A DNA stretch of 38,475 nt from Candidatus Endomicrobium neocapritermitis (lineage in GTDB: Bacteria; Elusimicrobiota; Endomicrobiia; Endomicrobiales; Endomicrobiaceae). The notes below the pieces were generated by a model, which was not told the origin of the DNA, ran no database searches, and was given only the letters and a program-made list of their open reading frames with translations. The stretch lies in contig WRJZ01000028.1 in the NCBI GenBank assembly GCA_009778325.1, forward strand, positions 1 through 38,475. The letters are read 5' to 3'. Below, piece by piece: positions 33,262 to 38,475 of the stretch (position 1 is the stretch's first letter; the number at the start of each line of letters is the position of its first letter). The translations under genes and the position numbers were made by a program.

Positions 33262-33876
33262 TTATATATATTTCAAAATCTCATTCGTATCCAAACAGCC
33301 TTTGCGTATTATCACATACGGAAACTGCACCATATCTATTACTGTTGATTCAAAAGAAAAACGGCACGCGCCGCCGTCCACTAAAATATCCGCAATTCCG
33401 TCAAAAGCCAAAACTTCTTCAAATTTCTTTGCGCTTTTTTTACCGGAAACGTTTACCGAAGTAGTCATTATCGGAGTTCCGATTTCTTTTAGAAGTTTCA
33501 ACATAAACTCATTATCCGGGATACGCACGCCGATATTATCTCTTCCGCCGGACATAATTTTACCGATTTCCGTAGTAGAAAATATCAAAGTGAGCTGCCC
33601 GGGCCAAAACTTTTTTGCAATCTTGAAAGCCTTTTCCGGTATCTCGACAAGCATACGCACGCTTTCAATATCCGGAGTCATGGCTATCAACGGCTTTTTA
33701 AAGTTTCTGCCTTTTATCTTATATACCTTCCGCTGGGCTTCAATATTAAAAGCGTCAGCGGCAAAACCGTAAACGGTTTCCGTAGGAATAACCGCCACCC
33801 CGCCTTTTTTTATTATTTCCGCAGTTTGTTTATGTGAATTTTTATCTTTGTGTGATATTTTTATTGTTTGTTTCAT
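33262..33876 (-). CDS. tsaC: L-threonylcarbamoyladenylate synthase (TsaC/YrdC/Sua5 family)
   Basis: It makes threonylcarbamoyl-AMP from threonine, bicarbonate and ATP for the t6A modification of ANN-decoding tRNAs. The 204 residues form a single YrdC domain without the extra Sua5 domain. Motifs include GGVAVIPTETVYGFAADA near 25-42, KIKGRNFKKPLIAM near 54-67, FWPGQLTLIF, GRDNIGVRIPDN and TTSVNVSGK. The start is ATG at 33874-33876. It lies between argJ and the HerA-like gene, both gaps being filled by palindromic repeats. The stop TAA directly precedes the ACGGCAAG repeat edge. Confidence 0.92.
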   Translation of the reverse strand: MKQTIKISHKDKNSHKQTAEIIKKGGVAVIPTETVYGFAADAFNIEAQRKVYKIKGRNFKKPLIAMTPDIESVRMLVEIPEKAFKIAKKFWPGQLTLIFSTTEIGKIMSGGRDNIGVRIPDNEFMLKLLKEIGTPIMTTSVNVSGKKSAKKFEEVLAFDGIADILVDGGACRFSFESTVIDMVQFPYVIIRKGCLDTNEILKYI

Positions 33877-33878
33877 GT

Positions 33879-33950
33879 TCGTAATTCGTATTTAAGGTCT
33901 TTAAGGACTTTAAAGTCCTTAAGGTCATTATTAGTAATTTGTAATCGCCT
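33879..33950. repeat. Palindromic repeat with ATTCGTA arms (tsaC-argJ gap)
   Basis: 7-bp words (GTAATTCGTA on the left; ATTAGTA, ATTTGTA on the right) surround a perfect 22-bp palindrome at 33901-33922 built on TTAAGGACTTT. It is a short relative of the H7 design with one central palindrome instead of two hairpins. The word ATTCGTA recurs at 28700-28715. Confidence 0.7.
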
Positions 33951-33951
33951 T

Positions 33952-35178
33952 TTAAGATCGGTAGTCTCCGTTAATCTTCACATAATCATACGAAAAATCG
34001 CATGTATAATATTTCGAAGCGGCTTTGCCGCTTTTTAAATCTACAACTATTTTAACTTCTTTTTTGAGTAAAGCTTTTTTTGCTTTGCTTTCGGAAAAGT
34101 TTAATGCCATGCCGTTTTTGCATGTTAAAACGCCGCCGAAATAAACGTCTGTTTTCATAGGGTCAAAATTTACTCCCGCGCGTCCTGCGGCTGCCATTAC
34201 CCTGCCCCAGTTTGCGTCCGCGCCGAAAATCGCGGTCTTAAATAACGGAGATGTTGCAATAGTAGCGGCTATGGCTTTTGCATCGGAAACATTTTTGGCG
34301 TTACGCACTTCAATTTCAATAAGCTTTGTCGCGCCTTCGCCGTCTTTTGCCATCTGCTTTGCAAGCGATAAACACACTTCATTTAAAGCTTCCGCAAACT
34401 TTTTCATATCAGCAGATGAAAGCCTGCCCGTTTTGCTTTGGCCGTTAGCCATAAGTATTAAAGTATCGTTTGTGGAAGTATCGCCGTCAACGCTCACGCA
34501 GTTAAAAGACTTTTCCGCCGCATTTTCCAAAAGTTTTTGAAGATTCTTCGAGTCTATTTCCGCGTCAGTAAGTATAAAAGACAACATTGTAGCATGCAGC
34601 CCTTTAAGATTAGGGTGAATCATACCCGCGCCTTTAACGCAGCCCCATATTTTTATTTCTCCTTTGGCGCCATTGACGCCAACTTTTATTTTCTTTGAAG
34701 CGATTTTAGCGAAAGTGTCCGTAGTCATAACGGCGGCAATTGCTTCCTGCTCGTTTTTTGAAGAAATGCCTATGGCATTTTTTAAAAGTTCCATGCCGGT
34801 TTTCAGCTTCGGCATTTTTATGTACTGCCCTATCACGCCTGTTGACGCGCACAAGACAGATTTTTTTGGAAGATTAAAATATTTTTCCGTTATTTCACAC
34901 ATTGCCTTCGCGTCCTGCAGCCCTTTTTTGCCTGTACACGCGTTTGCGCAGCCGGAGTTGGCTATAACAGCTGAAATTTTTTTGTTTTTCTTTAAAATTT
35001 CTATATCCAAAATCACGGGAGCTGCTTTTGTTGCGCTTTGCGTAAACATAGCGGCCGTATCGGCCGGCGTTTCCGAAATAAATAATGCTAGATCTTTTTT
35101 TCCCTCTTTTTTATGTATTCCGCTGCGCACTCCGCCGACTTTAAAACCATTGGGAATGGAAATACTTTTTACCGGCAT
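33952..35178 (-). CDS. argJ: Bifunctional ArgJ: glutamate N-acetyltransferase / amino-acid acetyltransferase
   Basis: ArgJ moves the acetyl group from N-acetylornithine to glutamate in the cyclic arginine pathway and may also use acetyl-CoA. It is made as a precursor that cuts itself before a conserved threonine into two chains. The 408 residues are normal. NSGCANACTG at 74-83, CASTGVIG at 110-117, KGAGMIHPN at 182-190 and ATML at 196-199 (T197 nucleophile) are visible, and VDGDTSTNDT follows. Between HPN and ATML there are five residues (LKGLH) where many ArgJ proteins have one, apparently a short insertion beside the cleavage site. The ATG at 35176-35178 has AGGAG upstream. It is probably co-directional with tsaC. 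Confidence 0.94.
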   Translation of the reverse strand: MPVKSISIPNGFKVGGVRSGIHKKEGKKDLALFISETPADTAAMFTQSATKAAPVILDIEILKKNKKISAVIANSGCANACTGKKGLQDAKAMCEITEKYFNLPKKSVLCASTGVIGQYIKMPKLKTGMELLKNAIGISSKNEQEAIAAVMTTDTFAKIASKKIKVGVNGAKGEIKIWGCVKGAGMIHPNLKGLHATMLSFILTDAEIDSKNLQKLLENAAEKSFNCVSVDGDTSTNDTLILMANGQSKTGRLSSADMKKFAEALNEVCLSLAKQMAKDGEGATKLIEIEVRNAKNVSDAKAIAATIATSPLFKTAIFGADANWGRVMAAAGRAGVNFDPMKTDVYFGGVLTCKNGMALNFSESKAKKALLKKEVKIVVDLKSGKAASKYYTCDFSYDYVKINGDYRS

Positions 35179-35220
35179 GACATTTTCTCCTAAAAAATTT
35201 ATAGTATAAAAATTTGTCCT

Positions 35221-35297
35221 AAACTCGTTTCAGCATCTTGTCGTTAAAAAGACTAGACCCTGAAACAAGTTCCAAGCTAAGCTTGTTAGGGTGACAC
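35221..35297. repeat. Palindromic repeat of the CTTGTTTCAG type (argJ-Sel1 gap)
   Basis: Arm 35222-35238 (AACTCGTTTCAGCATCT) is an inverted copy of 35255-35271 (AGACCCTGAAACAAGTT) with 14 of 17 matches. A third arm, CTTGTTAGGG (35282-35291), pairs with the CCCT and AACAAG parts of the second. Words of the form AACTTGTTTCAG are, to my knowledge, common in intergenic palindromes of several bacterial phyla. It is unlike the H7 and O8 elements. The rest of the gap is AT-rich with nothing else recognised. Confidence 0.65.
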
Positions 35298-35324
35298 AAC
35301 TGTTTTTTACAGACTTTTTATTGG

Positions 35325-35996
35325 TCATTTAATTTTATGGAATATGTTTTTTGATTTTTTGGCAACGATTTCAGAAGCTTGCACAAGTTTTTCTGCCGAC
35401 TTATCGACGGCTTTTAAGGATGCTTCAATCGCTTTTTCCGTTGCCGCTTTGGCTTTTGCAGCCGCTTCAGCCGCCGCTCTTTGGGCAGCTTCTTCCGTTT
35501 CCTTAGCTTTTTTTACCGCTTCGGCCGCTGCTTTTTGCGCGGCTTCTTTAGTCGCATCCGCGGCAGACTTCTTTTTTGCCTCTAAAGATTTTTTCTCGTC
35601 TTTTATTTTTTGTTTTGCAGAGGCAATAAGCTCATCAACTTTTGCACCTTTATACTTTGTTTCTTTTGACGCTTCAAACCACTGTATTGCTTTCTCGTAA
35701 TCGCGTTTAACTTTACCGCTGCCGGTATAATACAAATTTCCCAAAGTATATTGCGCTCTGCCATAACCGCTTTCGGCTGATTTCGTAAGCCATTTCAAAG
35801 CATTTTCCGCGTCCTGTTTATAAGTATAAACCATGCTGAGCTCATATTGCGCGCCTCTGTCGCCTTTTTCAGCGTCAGCCTTTAATTCCGCGACATCTTC
35901 GGCAGAGTCAGGGTTTACGGCCTTCTTTTGAGCCCATGCTAAATTCGGAAATAAAAGCAACCCTGCAATAATTGCCGCAAAAAATTTTATTTTCAT
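35325..35996 (-). CDS. Exported Sel1-repeat protein with Ala/Lys-rich coiled-coil tail
   Basis: A 223-residue protein with a signal peptide (about 1-22, cleavage after LAWA). Two or so Sel1/TPR-like repeats follow (about 32-105: AEKGDRGAQYELSMVY, AESGYGRAQYTLGNLYYTG and YEKAIQWFEAS). The C-terminal half is a long Ala/Lys/Glu helix with an 18-residue repeat (KEAAQKAAAEAVKKAKET, then EEAAQRAAAEAAAKAKAA), reminiscent of TolA or LEA-type helices. It is probably periplasmic, with the Sel1 part as a protein-binding platform; the partner is unknown. I chose ATG 35994-35996 because it begins the signal peptide. The longer frame from 36044 overlaps moxR. It lies 13 nt after moxR. Confidence 0.85.
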   Translation of the reverse strand: MKIKFFAAIIAGLLLFPNLAWAQKKAVNPDSAEDVAELKADAEKGDRGAQYELSMVYTYKQDAENALKWLTKSAESGYGRAQYTLGNLYYTGSGKVKRDYEKAIQWFEASKETKYKGAKVDELIASAKQKIKDEKKSLEAKKKSAADATKEAAQKAAAEAVKKAKETEEAAQRAAAEAAAKAKAATEKAIEASLKAVDKSAEKLVQASEIVAKKSKNIFHKIK

Positions 35997-36009
35997 ATTT
36001 TCTCTGCCG

Positions 36010-37002
36010 TTACGGCACTTCAACCCCGCCAAAAATCTTTTCAATTATATCATCGGAATTTATTGAATCCGCTTCTGCTTCGTATGTTATAAGTATTCTG
36101 TGCCTTAAAACGTCAGGTCCGATAATTTTAACGTCTTCGGGCATAACGTACGCTCTTCCCTGCAAAAACGCGTATGCTTTTGCGGCGAGAGTAAGATTTA
36201 TGGTAGCTCTCGGCGATCCGCCGTAAGCAATCAGGTTTTTCAAATCTTTGAGATTATATTCTTCGGGTTTTCTTGACGCAAAAACGATGTCCACTATATA
36301 GTTTTTAACTTTGTCGTCAACATAAATCTGCTCTATAAGCTCTTTTGCGTCTTCGATGTCGTCTAAAGATACAACCTGTTTAATATCTTCTATCGTATGC
36401 GTCATTTTTTCGAGAATTATTTTTTCATCGCTTTTATCGGGATAATCGACTTTCAGCTTCAGCATAAATCTGTCGACCTGCGCTTCCGGCAAAGGATACG
36501 TTCCTTCCTGTTCAATCGGGTTTTGCGTTGCCATTACCAAAAAAGGCTTTGGAAGGAGAAAAGTATTATCGCCGATAGTTACCTGTTTTTCCTGCATGGC
36601 TTCAAGCAAAGCGCTTTGAACTTTCGCGGGCGCGCGGTTAATTTCGTCGGCAAGTATCATATTGGCAAAAATCGGACCTTTTTTAACATTGAAATCTCCG
36701 CTTTGCGGATTATAAATAAGCGTTCCCGTTATATCGGCGGGAAGCAAATCCGGAGTAAACTGTATTCTTTTATAAGAAGCCTGTATTGACGCGGCCATAC
36801 TTTTTACGGCAAGAGTTTTCGCAAGACCCGGCAAACCTTCAAGAAGTATATGTCCGTCTGAAAGAAGCCCTATCAGCATTCTTTCCAAAACATATTTTTG
36901 GCCTACGACTGTTTTGGAAATTTCTTCCAGCAGTTTTGAAGCAAAAATACTTTTAGAACGAACTTTATCGTTCAAAGCGTTTATATCCGCCAATTCTGAC
37001 AT
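36010..37002 (-). CDS. moxR: MoxR-family AAA+ ATPase
   Basis: An AAA+ chaperone-like ATPase of 330 residues. Visible are the P-loop GLPGLAKT at 56-63, the Walker B MILADE at 115-120 followed by INRAPAKVQSALLEAMQE, sensor 1 MATQNP at 157-162 and EGTYPLPEAQVDRF after it, all typical of MoxR. Family members usually act with DUF58 and von Willebrand A proteins encoded next door to mature enzyme complexes or sense stress. No such genes follow here; the next gene encodes the exported Sel1 protein. I chose ATG 37000-37002 with GGGGGA upstream; the longer frame from 37059 translates the palindromic element. It is probably transcribed with the Sel1 gene. Confidence 0.93.
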   Translation of the reverse strand: MSELADINALNDKVRSKSIFASKLLEEISKTVVGQKYVLERMLIGLLSDGHILLEGLPGLAKTLAVKSMAASIQASYKRIQFTPDLLPADITGTLIYNPQSGDFNVKKGPIFANMILADEINRAPAKVQSALLEAMQEKQVTIGDNTFLLPKPFLVMATQNPIEQEGTYPLPEAQVDRFMLKLKVDYPDKSDEKIILEKMTHTIEDIKQVVSLDDIEDAKELIEQIYVDDKVKNYIVDIVFASRKPEEYNLKDLKNLIAYGGSPRATINLTLAAKAYAFLQGRAYVMPEDVKIIGPDVLRHRILITYEAEADSINSDDIIEKIFGGVEVP

Positions 37003-37016
37003 TATATCCCCCAAAT

Positions 37017-37115
37017 AGAAGTTGAGAAGTTGGGCAGTTGCGAAGCTGAGCAAAGGCAAAGACTATGTTTTGTTGTCGTTACTCAGCTTCTCAACTTCCC
37101 AGCCTCTCAGCTTCT
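37017..37115. repeat. O8-class composite palindrome (moxR-proA gap)
   Basis: The arms 37017-37050 and 37082-37115 match over about 29 of 34 positions and have a strict 8-bp period (GAAGTTGA, GAAGTTGG, GCAGTTGC, GAAGCTGA). The core holds CAAAGGCAAAGAC and the complement of GTAACGACAACAAAAC. Confidence 0.85.
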
Positions 37116-37117
37116 GT

Positions 37118-38383
37118 TTATTTTCTTATGTTTCCATTGCCTTCAACAATATATTTCGTAGTTGTAAGTTCTTTTATACCCATTGACCCGCGCGCATGAA
37201 GTTTTTGTGTTGAAGTGCCTATCTCGCATCCAAGCCCGAAAACGCTTCCGTCATGCAGCCTTGTGGAAGCATTATGAAAAACAGCAGCTGCGTCAACCTC
37301 CATAAGGAATTTCTTTGCAGCTTCTTTATTTTCGGTAACTATTGCTTCGGAATGCATGGAGCCGTATTTGTTAATATGCGCTATCGCTTCTTCAAGAGAA
37401 TTAACCACTTTCATTGAAAGTTCAAGGTCATGATACTCTTTATTCCAGTTTTCATCGGTAGCGGCATTTATGTCGGACACTATGGATTTCGATATATGGC
37501 AGCCGTTAATTTTTACGCCGGCTTCAAAATAACCTTTACACATTTTAGGTAAAAACTGCTGCGCCACGTCTTTATGCACAAGAAGCGTTTCCATTGCGTT
37601 GCATACTCCGGGTCTTTGGCATTTCGCGTTAAAAGCTATTTTATAGGCCATTTCCAAATCCGCGTCTTTATCTATATAAGTGTGGCATAATCCCTTGCCG
37701 TGCGATAAAACCGGAATAGACGAGTGATGATTTACAAAATTTACAAGCTCTTCACTTCCTCTGGGTATGATAAGATCTATAAAATTATTAAGCTTTATCA
37801 TTTCAAGAACGGCGGATCTGTCCGTTGTGTCAATAAACTGTATGGTTCCGGCGGGCATTCCGGCTTTTACCCCGGCTTCGCTTATAATCTTTACAAGTAT
37901 TTTATTTGAGTTTATCGCTTCCGAACCGCCTTTTAAAATAATCGCGTTTCCGGCTTTAAGGCATAGAGTCGCGGCGTCAACGGTAACATTAGGGCGCGAT
38001 TCGTAAATCATCGATATCACTCCCAAAGGCACTCTTATTTTTTTAACTTCAATTTCTATTGAAGTTTTGCAGTCTTCAACTGCCGTCCCGACAGGGTCTT
38101 CCAAAAGAATAACGTCTTTTACGCCTTTTATCATATCGTCAATTCTTTTTTCATTTAAAGTGAGCCTGTCAATCAAAGCCGAAGACAGCCCTGATTCTTT
38201 GGCTGCTTCAACGTCTATTTCGTTATGAAAAATAATTTCTTTTACGTTCTGCGCCAAAGCGTCAGCCATGGCCGCAAGCATATTATTTTTCTGTTGAGCC
38301 GTCATTATCGCAAGCGCGCGTGAAGCTTCTTTAGCCGCTGAAGCTTTCATTATAACAGCCTGTTTTATTTCGTTATTTTCCAT
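37118..38383 (-). CDS. proA: Gamma-glutamyl phosphate reductase
   Basis: It reduces gamma-glutamyl phosphate to glutamate semialdehyde with NADPH, the second step of proline synthesis. The 421 residues are typical of ProA, an aldehyde-dehydrogenase fold. RVPLGVISMIYESRPNVT lies at 117-134, LKGGSEA at 150-156, IDLIIPRGSEELV near 202-214 and CQRPGVCNAMETLL with catalytic C261 at 255-268. The C-terminal LHARGSMGIKELTTTKYIV is also characteristic. proB is not in view. The start is ATG 38381-38383 with AAAAGGGGTTG upstream. The upstream gap begins another H7-class element cut by the window edge. Confidence 0.97.
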   Translation of the reverse strand: MENNEIKQAVIMKASAAKEASRALAIMTAQQKNNMLAAMADALAQNVKEIIFHNEIDVEAAKESGLSSALIDRLTLNEKRIDDMIKGVKDVILLEDPVGTAVEDCKTSIEIEVKKIRVPLGVISMIYESRPNVTVDAATLCLKAGNAIILKGGSEAINSNKILVKIISEAGVKAGMPAGTIQFIDTTDRSAVLEMIKLNNFIDLIIPRGSEELVNFVNHHSSIPVLSHGKGLCHTYIDKDADLEMAYKIAFNAKCQRPGVCNAMETLLVHKDVAQQFLPKMCKGYFEAGVKINGCHISKSIVSDINAATDENWNKEYHDLELSMKVVNSLEEAIAHINKYGSMHSEAIVTENKEAAKKFLMEVDAAAVFHNASTRLHDGSVFGLGCEIGTSTQKLHARGSMGIKELTTTKYIVEGNGNIRK

Positions 38384-38395
38384 GTCAACCCCTTT

Positions 38396-38475
38396 TAACG
38401 GCAGTTAATAGTTAATAGATAATAACTAATAGTTATTGAATTTCGGCGAAGCCGAAATCTATTAATAGGTTTTCG
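38396..38475. repeat. H7-class composite palindrome, cut by the window end
   Basis: The left edge AACGGCAG is followed by 7-bp words AGTTAAT, AGATAAT and AACTAAT. A hairpin ATTTCGGC, loop GAA, GCCGAAAT, the linker CTATTAATAG and the first half of a GTTTTCG hairpin follow. The right arm must lie outside the window. Confidence 0.8.

Noticed and set aside
33248-33772. 174-aa plus-strand open frame
   Set aside because: Antisense shadow of tsaC, which has full family motifs. Similar long antisense frames over ftsA, ftsZ, murC and argJ were dropped for the same reason.

Overview
The window is 38.5 kb of AT-rich bacterial chromosome with 23 protein genes, 21 of them on the minus strand. No rRNA, tRNA, CRISPR array, insertion sequence or prophage gene was found. 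The housekeeping genes are Gram-negative in style. The huge exported mosaic protein and the dense palindromic intergenic DNA suggest Elusimicrobiota (Endomicrobium-like) or a relative such as Omnitrophota. That placement is an inference from protein style, not a database match.

Layout, left to right. (1) 148-3619: a minus-strand operon pheA-hisC-aroF for phenylalanine/tyrosine synthesis. (2) 3798-17633: one 4611-codon gene for an exported giant protein. Its parts are a TraB/EreA-like N-terminal domain, a possible GHKL-like segment, a PEP-synthase-like phosphohistidine segment placed before an ATP-grasp domain, four repeats in an A-B-A-B pattern, two membrane segments and a 425-residue tandem duplication. 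A run of ten G lies in frame at codons 502-506. A small secreted protein gene (17688-18179) lies just upstream, with a terminator-like hairpin between the two. (3) 18441-19295 (+): a five-helix membrane protein that looks like an LtaS-type enzyme cut off before its catalytic domain. (4) 19392-27116: a division and cell-wall operon read leftward, queF-murC-murB-ddl-ftsQ-ftsA-ftsZ-pgeF. (5) 27355-28632 (+): an unrecognised protein with a C-terminal membrane helix. (6) 28721-38383: a minus-strand run proA, moxR, a Sel1-repeat protein, argJ, tsaC/sua5, a HerA-like ATPase, glyA and an RlmI-like rRNA methyltransferase.

The least ordinary feature is the intergenic DNA. Nearly every gap holds a composite palindrome. 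One class (called H7 here) has arms of 7-bp tandem words (CAATTAA, AGAGTGA, AGTTAAT) around two short hairpins whose stems differ between copies but stay paired. A second class (O8) has arms of 8-bp words (GAAGCTGG, GATGCAAA types) around a purine-rich core related to AACGACAAAGGCAAAGAC. Two further gaps hold other palindromes, and a tandem array of six short hairpins follows aroF. Several genes take their stop codon from such an element. The convergent genes at 18441 and 19392 both end in Ala-Ile-Asn-Asn-stop because each reads into one arm of the same element. The elements resemble in design the short tandemly repeated repetitive (STRR) sequences of cyanobacteria and look like a mobile or expanding family that remodels gene ends.

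No intergenic gap exceeds 300 bases. Start codons were moved from the longest reading frame for pgeF, ftsZ, murB, the 27355 gene, the Sel1 gene and moxR, where the extra N-terminus was TTG-initiated, repeat-derived or overlapped a neighbour.
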